DNA of 15,785 nucleotides from Bacteroidota bacterium (GTDB lineage Bacteria; Bacteroidota; Bacteroidia; Chitinophagales; Chitinophagaceae). A model generated the notes under the pieces. That model made no database searches. It saw nothing but the letters and a program-made list of their open reading frames with translations, and had not been told where the DNA came from. The translations under genes and the position numbers were made by a program. The stretch is taken from contig JAEVZP010000175.1 in NCBI GenBank assembly GCA_023392185.1, positions 1 to 15,785 of the forward strand. The letters are read 5' to 3'. Shown one piece after another: positions 1 to 7,202 of the stretch (position 1 is its first letter; the number at the start of each line of letters is the position of its first letter).

Positions 1-2655
1 CTCACGCCCTCGGTGATTCTGCGCAACGTATTTGAAAACCCGGGTTGGTACACCCAATACACGCCCTACCAGGCCGAGATTTCCCAGGGCCGGCTGGAAA
101 GCCTGCTGAACTTCCAGACCATGGTGAGCGACCTCACCGGCCTGCCGATTGCCAACGCCTCTTTGCTCGACGAAGGCACTGCCGCAGCCGAAGCCATGGG
201 TATGTTCTTCGCCGCTAAAAACAAAAGCACCGAAAAGCCGGAACGTGCGAAGTTTTTTGTGGATATCCATACCTTTCCGCAAACCAAAGCCGTTGTCCTC
301 ACCCGCGCCGAGCCGCTGAAAATTGAAGTGGTTTTTGGCGATTATAAAACCGCCGAACTGGACGAATCGTTCTTCGGCGCGCTGGTGCAATATCCCAACG
401 ACAAAGGCAGCGTAGAAGATTATACTGCTTTTGTAGAGAAAGTACATGGCGCGGGTGCACTCGTAGCCTTTGCTACCGATCTGCTGGCGCTGACGCTCCT
501 CAAGACGCCGGGCGAAATGGGCGCCGATGTGGCTCTTGGCAACTCGCAGCGCTTTGGCGTTCCGTTGGGCTTTGGTGGTCCGCACGCGGCTTTCTTTGCT
601 ACCAAAGACGAATTCAAGCGCTCCATTCCGGGCCGCATTATTGGTGTTTCGGTGGATGCTTCCGGACAGCGCGCCCTGCGCATGGCCCTGCAAACCCGCG
701 AGCAGCACATTAAACGCGAAAAAGCCACTTCCAACATCTGCACGGCGCAAGCCCTGCTGGCCAATATGGCGGCGATGTATGCCGTGTATCATGGTCCGGA
801 AGGGCTGAAAAATATTGCCCACCGCGTATCGGTGCTGGCCCATGCCTTGGCCGAAGCCCTGCGCGAAGCGGGTGTGGAAGTGCTGAACGCTTCTCACTTC
901 GATACGCTGTGGGTGAAAGCAAAAAATACCGACGCTATTCGCGGGAAAGCCGAAGAAGCCCGCATCAACCTGCGCTACTTCGAAGACGCTACCATTGGCA
1001 TTTCCATTGATGAAACCACCACTTTGAGTGACGTTTCCGACCTCGTGGCGCTGTTTGGTGGCGACGAAACCCCGGCCGTACTCAACACCCGCAATGAGCT
1101 CGACGGCATTCCGGAGGCTTTGGCCCGCACCAGCGATTTCCTGCAACACGAAGTCTTTAACCGCTACCACTCCGAAACCCAGATGATGCGCTACCTGCGC
1201 CTGCTGGAAGGAAAGGATCTGAGCCTCAACTGGAGCATGATTCCGCTCGGCAGCTGCACCATGAAGCTCAACGCGGCCACCGAGATGATTCCGCTGTCGT
1301 GGAGCCACTGGAGCAAAATGCATCCCTACGCCCCGAAAGCGCAGGTGGGCGGCTATATGCAGATCATGCGGGAACTGGAGCGCTACCTGAGCGTGATTAC
1401 CGGATTCGACGCCTGTTCGCTGCAACCCAACTCCGGTGCCAACGGCGAATACGCCGGTCTGCTCACGATCCGCGACTACCACGAAGCGAACGGGCAAGGC
1501 CACCGCGATGTAATGATCATTCCGATTTCGGCACACGGCACCAACCCGGCCTCGGCGGTTATGGCGGGCTATAAGGTTGTGGTGGTAAAAGCGCTGGAAA
1601 ACGGCACGATCGATGTGGCCGACCTTCGCGCCAAAGCCGAACAATACGCCGACCGTCTCGCCGGTATCATGATTACCTACCCGAGCACCTATGGGGTGTA
1701 TGAAGAAACGGTAAAGGAAATCAACGCCATTATCCACCAGCACGGCGGACAGGTCTATATGGACGGTGCAAACATGAACGCGCAGGTGGGCCTGACCGCC
1801 CCCGGCCTCATTGGCGCGGATGTGTGTCACCTGAACCTGCACAAAACCTTTGCGATTCCGCACGGCGGCGGCGGTCCCGGTATGGGTCCCATTTGCTGCA
1901 AAGCGCACCTGGAGCCGTTCCTGCCAAGCCCCACCCCGGCCCTCCCCGGAGGGGAGGGAGAAAGCCCCTCCTTCGGAGGGGTTGGGGAGGCCGGGGAGAG
2001 GCATGGCGGTATGGTGAGCGCAGCGCCGTATGGCTCCGCTTCCATCCTCCTGATCTCCTACGCGTATATCCGTCTGCTGGGTGCGCGCGGCCTCCGCAAG
2101 GCAACTGAAATCGCCATCCTGAACGCCAACTATATGCGCGTACGGCTTGACGGCGCGTATGACATCCTCTACACCGGCGCGAACGGCACTTGTGCCCACG
2201 AGTTTATCGCCGACCTGCGGCCGTTTAAGAAAAGCGCCGGTATTGAAGCCGAAGACGTAGCCAAGCGCCTCATGGACTATGGCTTCCACGCTCCGACCCT
2301 TTCCTTCCCCGTTCCCGGTACCATTATGATTGAGCCGACCGAGAGCGAAGACAAAGGCGAACTGGACCGTTTCTGCGAAGCGCTGCTGGCAATCCGCGAA
2401 GAAATCCGCGCGATTGAAGAAGGCCGCGCCGACAAGCTGGACAACCCGCTGAAAAACGCGCCGCATACGCAGTGGGAAGTGTGCGCCAACGACTGGAACC
2501 ACCCTTACAGCCGCGAAGAAGCTGCTTTCCCGCTGGCATACGTCGCGGCGCATAAATTCTGGCCGAGCGTAAAGCGCGTAAACAACACTGCCGGCGACCG
2601 GAACCTGATTTGCACCTGCGAGCCCACTGAGGCGTATATGAACGCGGAGGTGTAA
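1..2655 (+). CDS. gcvP: Glycine dehydrogenase (decarboxylating), P protein of the glycine cleavage system; 5' end outside the window
   Basis: PLP enzyme that decarboxylates glycine and passes the aminomethyl group to the lipoyl arm of GcvH. The frame is open from the first base, so the gene is cut by the window edge; 884 codons are visible, and P proteins usually have about 950-970 residues, so roughly 80 N-terminal residues are missing. Visible family landmarks are ENPGWYTQYTPYQAEISQGR at the start of the visible part, LGSCTMKLNA near codon 420, and the PLP-lysine motif LHKTFAIPHGGGGPG with the lysine at codon 615 (nt 1843-1845). Between FLP and VSAAPYGS lies a run of about 28 residues rich in P, G and E where relatives I recall have about 13-15; it is encoded by a palindromic DNA repeat (see 1934-1996). 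The frame stays intact, so the enzyme is probably functional. It has no TTCCGGAA octamer, unlike most of the rest of the window. An intrinsic terminator follows. Confidence 0.97.
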   Translation, partial: LTPSVILRNVFENPGWYTQYTPYQAEISQGRLESLLNFQTMVSDLTGLPIANASLLDEGTAAAEAMGMFFAAKNKSTEKPERAKFFVDIHTFPQTKAVVLTRAEPLKIEVVFGDYKTAELDESFFGALVQYPNDKGSVEDYTAFVEKVHGAGALVAFATDLLALTLLKTPGEMGADVALGNSQRFGVPLGFGGPHAAFFATKDEFKRSIPGRIIGVSVDASGQRALRMALQTREQHIKREKATSNICTAQALLANMAAMYAVYHGPEGLKNIAHRVSVLAHALAEALREAGVEVLNASHFDTLWVKAKNTDAIRGKAEEARINLRYFEDATIGISIDETTTLSDVSDLVALFGGDETPAVLNTRNELDGIPEALARTSDFLQHEVFNRYHSETQMMRYLRLLEGKDLSLNWSMIPLGSCTMKLNAATEMIPLSWSHWSKMHPYAPKAQVGGYMQIMRELERYLSVITGFDACSLQPNSGANGEYAGLLTIRDYHEANGQGHRDVMIIPISAHGTNPASAVMAGYKVVVVKALENGTIDVADLRAKAEQYADRLAGIMITYPSTYGVYEETVKEINAIIHQHGGQVYMDGANMNAQVGLTAPGLIGADVCHLNLHKTFAIPHGGGGPGMGPICCKAHLEPFLPSPTPALPGGEGESPSFGGVGEAGERHGGMVSAAPYGSASILLISYAYIRLLGARGLRKATEIAILNANYMRVRLDGAYDILYTGANGTCAHEFIADLRPFKKSAGIEAEDVAKRLMDYGFHAPTLSFPVPGTIMIEPTESEDKGELDRFCEALLAIREEIRAIEEGRADKLDNPLKNAPHTQWEVCANDWNHPYSREEAAFPLAYVAAHKFWPSVKRVNNTAGDRNLICTCEPTEAYMNAEV
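1934..1996. repeat. GC-rich palindromic interspersed repeat inside gcvP
   Basis: Outer arms CCCCGGCC (1934-1941) and GGCCGGGG (1989-1996) pair perfectly. Inside are two perfect hairpins: CCCTCCCC/GGGGAGGG (1940-1958, loop GGA) and CCCCTCC/GGAGGGG (1965-1981, loop TTC). A cloverleaf-like fold is possible. The composition resembles CCCTCCCC/GGGGAGGG repeats that are usually found between genes in Bacteroidota. It is translated here in frame as a Pro/Gly/Glu-rich loop between FLP and VSAAPYGS of GcvP. Its boundaries on the genome are unknown, so the repeat may extend a few bases on each side. Confidence 0.8.
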
Positions 2656-2693
2656 GCAGATTTGCCGGAAATTCCCGGAATAATGAAGCTTAG

Positions 2694-2730
2694 AAAGCCG
2701 TGGGTGAAAGCCTGCGGCTTTTTCTTTTTT
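2694..2730 (+). terminator. Rho-independent terminator of gcvP
   Basis: AAAGCCG (2694-2700) pairs with CGGCTTT (2715-2721). A tighter alternative is AAAGCC/GGCTTT with a 3-nt TGC loop (2707-2721). A T-rich tract reaches 2730. It sits about 40 nt after the gcvP stop and just before the toxin-antitoxin promoter. Confidence 0.75.
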
Positions 2731-2759
2731 ACCACCAAATTTTGTACCTTTAAACGTAC
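2721..2759 (+). promoter_or_regulatory. Probable promoter and operator of the yefM-yoeB pair
   Basis: TTTC (2721-2724), a 20-nt spacer and TACCTTTA (2745-2752) approximate the Bacteroidota -33/-7 promoter (TTTG, 19-21 nt, TAnnTTTG) with one mismatch in each element. Two GTAC cores, in TGTACC (2743-2748) and CGTACG (2755-2760), flank and overlap the -7 element with centres exactly 12 bp apart. As I recall, the E. coli YefM-YoeB operator also has two TGTACA-cored palindromes spaced 12 bp centre to centre, so repression by the antitoxin or the complex is a reasonable inference. Confidence 0.5.
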
Positions 2760-2777
2760 GAAATCTGTTACTATACC

Positions 2778-3053
2778 ATGCAGGCGATTACCATATCTCA
2801 ACTCCGCTCCAATATCAAGAAGTATTTTGATGACGTGACCCAGTCTTCCGATATTATTGTTGTGCCTAGATCTGGCGACGATGATGCGGTGGTTATTATG
2901 TCGATTAAAGAATACAATGCCCTACACGAAACGGGTCATCTGCTTTCTACCAACGCCAACCGAACCCGCCTTACAGAAGCCATGGCGCAGGCCGAGGGCG
3001 GAAAAACCCGGAAATTTGAGCTGACCGATTCGCAATCCAGAGATGCCCAATGA
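2778..3053 (+). CDS. yefM: Antitoxin of the Phd/YefM family
   Basis: A 91-residue protein that should bind and neutralise the neighbouring YoeB-type RNase and repress its own promoter. The N-terminal part (about residues 1-52) matches the YefM DNA-binding and dimerisation fold: MQAITISQLRSNIKKYFDDV, then IVVPRSGDDDAVVIMSIKEYNAL. The C-terminal third is polar and probably becomes ordered on binding the toxin, as is usual for the family. The ATG at 2778 is the only sensible start and lies 25 nt after the putative -7 element. The last 4 nt overlap the toxin start (ATGA), which implies translational coupling. Compared with E. coli YefM (about 83 residues), the protein has a slightly longer C-terminal tail. 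Confidence 0.93.
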   Translation: MQAITISQLRSNIKKYFDDVTQSSDIIVVPRSGDDDAVVIMSIKEYNALHETGHLLSTNANRTRLTEAMAQAEGGKTRKFELTDSQSRDAQ

Positions 3054-3322
3054 ACTTTGAGTTTACGGAACATGGTTGGCAGGACTTTGAATACTGGATC
3101 GACCAGGATGCCGACGTAGCCGGAAAAATCAGAGCACTGCTTAAAGACATCAGCCGAAATCCTTTCAGTGGCATTGGGAAACCAGAACCGCTGAAGTTTG
3201 CGCTCAAAGGCTATTGGTCCAGAAGAATTACCGGCGAGCACCGCCTGGTTTATACAATTGAAGGCAAGAAAGGCGATAACCAGAAGTGCATTATACTGCA
3301 ATGCCGGTTCCACTATGATTAG
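3050..3322 (+). CDS. yoeB: Toxin YoeB, ribosome-dependent mRNA endonuclease of the RelE superfamily
   Basis: A 90-residue protein with end-to-end resemblance to E. coli YoeB. Family signatures are NPFSGIGKPEPLK (residues 37-49), YWSRRITGEHRLVY (55-68) and a C-terminal FHYD. The residues known to be catalytic in YoeB (Glu46, Arg65, and a His-Tyr pair near the C-terminus) appear here as Glu46, Arg65 and His88-Tyr89, so the toxin looks intact and active. YoeB enters the ribosomal A site and cleaves mRNA. It differs from E. coli YoeB by about five extra residues (EGKKGDNQ) before the last strand. The gene overlaps the antitoxin by 4 nt and is followed 23 nt later by a pentapeptide-repeat gene that may be cotranscribed. 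Confidence 0.93.
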   Translation: MNFEFTEHGWQDFEYWIDQDADVAGKIRALLKDISRNPFSGIGKPEPLKFALKGYWSRRITGEHRLVYTIEGKKGDNQKCIILQCRFHYD

Positions 3323-3345
3323 CAGTGAAACGCAAGCCCTCACAA

Positions 3346-3915
3346 ATGACAAATCCCGAACCTTACATCCAGGATCAAACCTTTGAGAAAGAATCTTTGC
3401 CCGCAAAAGGCGAATACGAAAGCTGCCTTTTCAATGGATGTGACTTTTCAGACGGCGACCTTTCCGGATTTAAGTTTATCGACTGCACCTTCAACAGTTG
3501 CAATCTGAGCCTGGCGAAGCTGGAGAAAACCGCTTTTCAGTGCGTTGCATTTAAGGACTGCAAAATGCTGGGTCTGCGCTTCGACACCTGCAATCCGTTT
3601 GCTTTGTCCTTCTCGTTTGACGGCTGCCAGCTGGGCCATTCTTCTTTCTATAAAACCAAAATTCAAAAAACCGTTTTCCGGAATTCGCAGCTGGCCGAGA
3701 CCGATTTTGCCGAAGCCGATTTAAGCAGCGCCGTGTTTGACAACTGCAATCTGAAACACGCAACCTTTGATCGAACCATTCTCGTAAAAGCCGATTTCCG
3801 GACCGCTTCAGATTACTCGATCGACCCGGAAAATAACCGGATTAAAAAAGCGAAGTTTTCAATCCTGGGCGTTTCGGGGCTGCTGGATAAATATGACATC
3901 CACATCCAGGCCTGA
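3346..3915 (+). CDS. Pentapeptide-repeat protein (Bacteroidota family, 189 aa)
   Basis: The protein consists mostly of A(D/N)LXX-type pentapeptides, for example FNGCDFSDGDLSGFKFIDC, and later FAEADLSSAVFDNCNLKHATF. This predicts a right-handed quadrilateral beta-helix over most of its length. It ends with SIDPENNRIKKAKFSILGV and LLDKYDI, an ending I associate with a conserved Bacteroidota family of this size. Some pentapeptide proteins (Qnr, MfpA) mimic DNA and protect or inhibit gyrase, but membership alone does not establish that role here. I chose ATG 3346 because the family begins close to this point; an in-frame GTG at 3325 would add seven residues. It follows the YoeB stop by 23 nt, so readthrough from the toxin-antitoxin promoter is possible. 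It contains one TTCCGGAA octamer. Confidence 0.9.
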   Translation: MTNPEPYIQDQTFEKESLPAKGEYESCLFNGCDFSDGDLSGFKFIDCTFNSCNLSLAKLEKTAFQCVAFKDCKMLGLRFDTCNPFALSFSFDGCQLGHSSFYKTKIQKTVFRNSQLAETDFAEADLSSAVFDNCNLKHATFDRTILVKADFRTASDYSIDPENNRIKKAKFSILGVSGLLDKYDIHIQA

Positions 3916-4021
3916 AAGGCACATTAAAAGCCCTTCAAAAGAACCAAAGGTGACAGTCAAAATAGCGGGTGTGATTTTCTGGATAAGCACTCCATGGGCC
4001 ACACATTTCACCTATAAAAAC

Positions 4022-4612
4022 TTACTTCCCTTTCATCATCCGCGCCTTGTTTTTCTCGAACAGCTCCGCACAACGCTCCATATAATCATAGACGATTTCA
4101 TCGCCAAAGGATTCAAACTTTACTGTCGGGAACAGCATTTTTACTTTGATTGAGGGCATTTTCACCAGTTCGCCCTTTCCACCATTCGCATTCGGGTCAT
4201 AATAGTTCCAGTTGCCGATATAATGATTGGTCAGCAGGTTGACGCTCGACTCGCCGCTGCCGTCGTTGGCGGCATTGCCAAACTCATAGCGGCTCATGCC
4301 AATCAGCTGCACCTGCTCCAGAAAAGAGCTGTAGCGAAACTGTGCCCCATAGCCCGCCCGCATAAAATTGTTGCGAAACTCAAAGCCATTCCGGGTGGGT
4401 TCCAGCCGGGCGTTCTCCGAAAAATAATCAACCGGATAGCTCTCAACTTTCCGGAAATTCTGGGTAGATAACTCGCATACGAGCACCGATCTGGCCGGGT
4501 CGAGATACACTTTGTCGTTGATACCGTCGCCGTCGAGGTCTTTGACGAGTGACTCCTGCGCAAGCGCTGCGGTGGCAGAAAATATGAACAGGCTTAAAAA
4601 CAGTACTTTCAT
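4022..4612 (-). CDS. Exported protein of unknown function with a DxDGDG calcium-binding-like loop
   Basis: A 196-residue protein with a clear Sec signal peptide (MKVLFLSLFIFSATAALA, cleavage likely after residue 18). The mature protein starts with DLDGDGINDKVYLD (about residues 25-38), a D-x-D-G-D-G loop typical of calcium-binding dockerin- or FG-GAP-like repeats and of Bacteroidota proteins that report on measured or stored quantities. The remainder is mixed polar and aromatic with no motif that I recognise, and ends in a basic KNKARMMKGK. Its ATG overlaps the stop of the upstream hydrolase by 4 nt (ATGA), so the two are cotranslated. A periplasmic or surface role is likely from the signal peptide; the function is unknown. 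Confidence 0.82.
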   Translation of the reverse strand: MKVLFLSLFIFSATAALAQESLVKDLDGDGINDKVYLDPARSVLVCELSTQNFRKVESYPVDYFSENARLEPTRNGFEFRNNFMRAGYGAQFRYSSFLEQVQLIGMSRYEFGNAANDGSGESSVNLLTNHYIGNWNYYDPNANGGKGELVKMPSIKVKMLFPTVKFESFGDEIVYDYMERCAELFEKNKARMMKGK

Positions 4613-5319
4613 AACCTTTTTTCCGGAAATACGGCTTTCAAAAAGCCTTGAATCAGAAAAGCCAACAGCGAAACATCTACCTGTTCGATCGGGTGGGCGG
4701 TTTGGGGCAGCACGCCCAGCGCGCCCTTCGGCAAAGCATTAAAAGCGCGCCGCGTTTCGTCCAGGCCCACCATTTTATCGCGGTCGCCGAGCAGCAAGAG
4801 CACCGGCAGGTCGAGCGCCGGATAATCAGTTTCTTTTAAAGGATTTTCGGCACCCATAGCCCGCAGCATAACGGCGGTGGCTCCGAGTACTTCTTTCCAG
4901 TCTACCGGTGCGTGACGCGCAGCCAGCGCATGCGCAAAAGCAGGCAGTTTCGCTTCAATTTTTTCCGGATTCAGCATGGCGCATTCGCGCTCGGCGATTT
5001 CCCCATTCCACTCAAACTTGGTAGCCAGTGTAATGATTTTGCTGATTAAACCGGGTTGGGTCTTCGCCAGATAAAGCGCCACATAACCGCCCATACTGTA
5101 GCCAAAAACCGGCGCGCCCTGCAACCCGTGCGTTTCTATATAATCCCGGAGCTCGTTGGCAAAAAGGGCAATGGACAGACCAGCTTTCGGAATCTCCTTC
5201 CCGCCGTGTCCGGAAAACGAAAACCGGTGCACTTCATAATGATTGGAAAGCGCTTCGGCCAGCGGTTGGAGTTGGTCGGCTGCGCCAATCGCGCCATGAA
5301 GCAAAAGAAGCGGTTGCAT
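4609..5319 (-). CDS. Alpha/beta-fold hydrolase
   Basis: A 236-residue cytoplasmic hydrolase. From ATG 5319 the protein begins MQPLLLLHGAIG, giving the oxyanion-hole HG motif at residues 8-9. The nucleophile elbow is GYSMGG with Ser75. The acid is probably Asp179 or Asp181 in LLGDRD, and the base is His209 in QTAHP, so the Ser-Asp-His triad looks complete. The arrangement and size resemble the MenH/BioH/esterase-like branch, but the substrate cannot be read from sequence. An in-frame upstream extension to 5418 exists; I reject it because it would overlap the neighbouring lipoprotein gene and the extra 33 residues do not resemble the fold. The gene lies between a lipoprotein gene and an exported-protein gene on the same strand. 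Confidence 0.9.
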   Translation of the reverse strand: MQPLLLLHGAIGAADQLQPLAEALSNHYEVHRFSFSGHGGKEIPKAGLSIALFANELRDYIETHGLQGAPVFGYSMGGYVALYLAKTQPGLISKIITLATKFEWNGEIAERECAMLNPEKIEAKLPAFAHALAARHAPVDWKEVLGATAVMLRAMGAENPLKETDYPALDLPVLLLLGDRDKMVGLDETRRAFNALPKGALGVLPQTAHPIEQVDVSLLAFLIQGFLKAVFPEKRL

Positions 5320-5401
5320 GGAGTGAAGGTAAGCGGCGTGGGCTGTTGGAATTTTTAGTGAGGAAATTTTGGGGAAATCATAGTGCTTTTGAACAGAAGG
5401 G

Positions 5402-5797
5402 TTAGTAGGAAATGTCAAAATTTAACTGCTGACTCACCCCTAAACGAACCCGCTGCTGATTGAAAGTTTCTTCCGAAAAAGGCCCATATAAGGCTCCTCT
5501 GAATTGCACTGCGTGCTTATCTTTCAAAAACCTTAAATCCTGTATATAATAACCATTAATTTTGGTTTCGCAGATTAAAAACGAGTTATCCCAGCCAATT
5601 CTTTTAATAAAGCATAAGTAACCGTCGCCGATGCGCTCACCGCCCGCCTGAATGGTTCCAAGACAAACATCGCTTGTTGTATAGTCTTCACTATAAAGAA
5701 AGAAACGACCATTTACATCTTTTTCGTAAGCATCCGGTCCCCAGAAACAAGAGGAAAGTGCAAACGTTAGTACTATAAAAAGCACCCTTCCTTTCAT
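5402..5797 (-). CDS. Small putative lipoprotein of unknown function
   Basis: A 131-residue protein with a type II signal peptide: MKGRVLFIVLTFALSSC, lipobox LSSC with the acylated cysteine at residue 17. The mature part, with FFLYSEDY, GDGYLCFIKRIGWD and NGYYIQDLRFLKD, looks like a small beta-rich domain; no family is recognised. The local base composition is more AT-rich than that of its neighbours, and it lacks the TTCCGGAA octamer, which may mean a different ancestry or simply a fast-evolving gene. It is first in a three-gene minus-strand run, with an 82-nt gap before the hydrolase start. Confidence 0.75.
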   Translation of the reverse strand: MKGRVLFIVLTFALSSCFWGPDAYEKDVNGRFFLYSEDYTTSDVCLGTIQAGGERIGDGYLCFIKRIGWDNSFLICETKINGYYIQDLRFLKDKHAVQFRGALYGPFSEETFNQQRVRLGVSQQLNFDISY

Positions 5798-5824
5798 AAC
5801 GAATCTTCTATAGTCTTAGAATTT

Positions 5825-5884
5825 TTTTGTCACCCCGGAACGGGGTCTCACAATATTCCAAGATCCCGTTCCGGGATGACAAAA
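5825..5884. repeat. 60-nt inverted repeat of an intergenic palindromic family
   Basis: Two 24-nt arms (5825-5848 and 5861-5884) match at 22 of 24 positions and are separated by a 12-nt AT-rich spacer. Each arm contains GTCAyCCCGGAACGGGrTCT, itself partly palindromic around CCCGGAACGGG. The mismatches suit an old inserted copy rather than a recently selected terminator. The form resembles the GTCATCCCG...CGGGATCT repeats that occur in many copies in Bacteroidota genomes. It lies between two minus-strand genes and could also terminate transcription coming from 5948-6160. Confidence 0.85.
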
Positions 5885-5947
5885 GATAGGGACCATAAAT
5901 GCATAACCCTATTTTCCGGAAGCTCTTGGTGATTTGAACCGTTACCG

Positions 5948-6160
5948 TCATTTCAGAAAATCCCGGAGCGATTGTAGGTTCTTACCCCTTTTGTGCGCCG
6001 TTTTTACTTCCTTCAAACCCTTTCGGATGCTATCAAAGACAGCCAGTTTGGCTTGCAGTTTCCGGTAATCCGCATTCAGCTCTTCCCAAACCTTCACCGG
6101 CACCAGCACAGAAGTTTTCTGACCAGTTTCATCCACAATATATTTTAAGGCGCTGGACAT
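5948..6160 (-). CDS. Orphan antitoxin-like protein
   Basis: A 70-residue protein: an N-terminal YIVDETGQKTSVLVPVKVWEEL segment typical of Phd/YefM-like or related antitoxin N-termini (beta-hairpin plus helix), followed by a helical, lysine-rich tail ending LRDFLK. Similar short proteins are often annotated as antitoxins in Bacteroidota. No RelE/ParE or PIN toxin follows: downstream there are only 60 nt and then the inverted repeat. It may act as a solitary regulator or be what remains of a pair. The ATG at 6160 lies 19 nt after a perfect TAAATTTG -7 element on the same strand. Divergent from hmuT. Confidence 0.7.
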   Translation of the reverse strand: MSSALKYIVDETGQKTSVLVPVKVWEELNADYRKLQAKLAVFDSIRKGLKEVKTAHKRGKNLQSLRDFLK

Positions 6161-6179
6161 AGAAAAATAGGCTTTCCTA

Positions 6180-6187
6180 CAAATTTA
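6180..6187 (-). promoter_or_regulatory. Putative -7 promoter element for the antitoxin-like gene
   Basis: Read on the minus strand this is TAAATTTG, a perfect TAnnTTTG, 19 nt before the ATG at 6160. No good TTTG -33 element lies 19-21 nt upstream; a TTCCGGAA octamer (6197-6204) occupies the spacer instead. Confidence 0.4.
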
Positions 6188-6320
6188 AGAAGCACTTTCC
6201 GGAAATTTTCCTGCCTACCAGGCCTTTCCACGCCTCCCTTACTAATCTTTCCCGATTTGGAAAGTCATTCTAAAGTAATAAAACGTCCTTTGCAAACTTT
6301 AAAAAAAACGCTTCAAAGTT

Positions 6321-7202
6321 TTGCAAAAAAATATCCTTCGGTTTCTGTGTGCGGCCACCCTGGCTTTCACCGCCTGTAAATCGTCCACCAACGACGGTGC
6401 CGGCACCGCAGCCCGCCTTACCGATAGCACCCGCATCGTTTCCCTCAGCGGCACCACCACCGAAGCGCTCTCCGCTCTTGGCTTAGAATCCAACATCGTG
6501 GGCGTGGACGTGACCAGCACCTTTCCGGAATCGGTGCAAAAGCTGCCCAAAGTCGGCCACAACCGCAACATGAACGCCGAGGCCATTCTGGCGCTCCGGC
6601 CCCAATATGTCGTTGGCATTGAAGCTCAATTGAAGCCCGACCTGCTGACCCAGCTTCGCGGCGCAGGCACGCAGGTAATGGTGTTTCCGCTCACCTACAG
6701 CGTGGCCGGTGCGCAGCAGCTGGTGTCTGCCGTGGCCGACAGCTTTGGCGCTTCTGAAAAAGCCGCTGCCATTAATAACAACATCGCAGCCGATGCCCAG
6801 AAAGCACCTGCGCTTTCCGGAAAGCCAAAGGTTCTTTTCATCTATGCCCGTGGCGCAGGAACTATGATGGTGGCCGGTGATAACACACCCATGAAAGCCA
6901 TGATTGAGTTGGCCGGAGCTCAAAACGCCGCAACCGGTTTTGAAGAATTCAAACCCCTGACCAGCGAAGGCATGGTGGCTTCTAACCCCGATGTAATCCT
7001 GCTTTTTGATGACGGTCTGCAATCGCTCGGCGGCATCGACGGACTGCTGGCGGTACCCGGCGTGGCGCAAACCACCGCAGGCCGCAACAAGGCCGTAATT
7101 GAAATGGACGGCCAGCTCCTCACCGGCTTTGGCCCGCGCACCGGACAGGCCCTAAGCGAACTGGCCACTAAAATCAACACTGCTGTTGCCTCAAAAAATT
7201 AA
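6321..7202 (+). CDS. hmuT: Heme ABC transporter substrate-binding lipoprotein
   Basis: A 293-residue periplasmic heme-binding protein that should deliver heme to HmuUV. It starts with a lipoprotein signal MQKNILRFLCAATLAFTAC (acylated Cys19). The HmuT/PhuT-like core follows: TRIVSLSGTTTEALSALGL, a KVGHNRNMNAEAILALRP segment, and near the C-terminus the family signature AGRNKAVIEMDGQLLTGFGPRTG, which separates heme-binding proteins from most siderophore-binding proteins. Start: in this frame there is no ATG between the upstream stop (6300-6302) and the signal peptide, so TTG 6321 is the best candidate. A run of eight A (6301-6308) just upstream is the one place where a sequencing indel could hide a different start. 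The end overlaps hmuU by 17 nt. Confidence 0.9.
   Translation: MQKNILRFLCAATLAFTACKSSTNDGAGTAARLTDSTRIVSLSGTTTEALSALGLESNIVGVDVTSTFPESVQKLPKVGHNRNMNAEAILALRPQYVVGIEAQLKPDLLTQLRGAGTQVMVFPLTYSVAGAQQLVSAVADSFGASEKAAAINNNIAADAQKAPALSGKPKVLFIYARGAGTMMVAGDNTPMKAMIELAGAQNAATGFEEFKPLTSEGMVASNPDVILLFDDGLQSLGGIDGLLAVPGVAQTTAGRNKAVIEMDGQLLTGFGPRTGQALSELATKINTAVASKN

Noticed and set aside
3893..4153. Plus-strand open frame between the pentapeptide and exported-protein genes
   Set aside because: It overlaps both the end of the pentapeptide gene and the convergent exported-protein gene, and has no protein-like pattern.
6161..6320. Fur box upstream of hmuT
   Set aside because: AAAGTCATTCTAAAG is only loosely similar to a Fur site; iron control is likely on biological grounds but I cannot show an operator.
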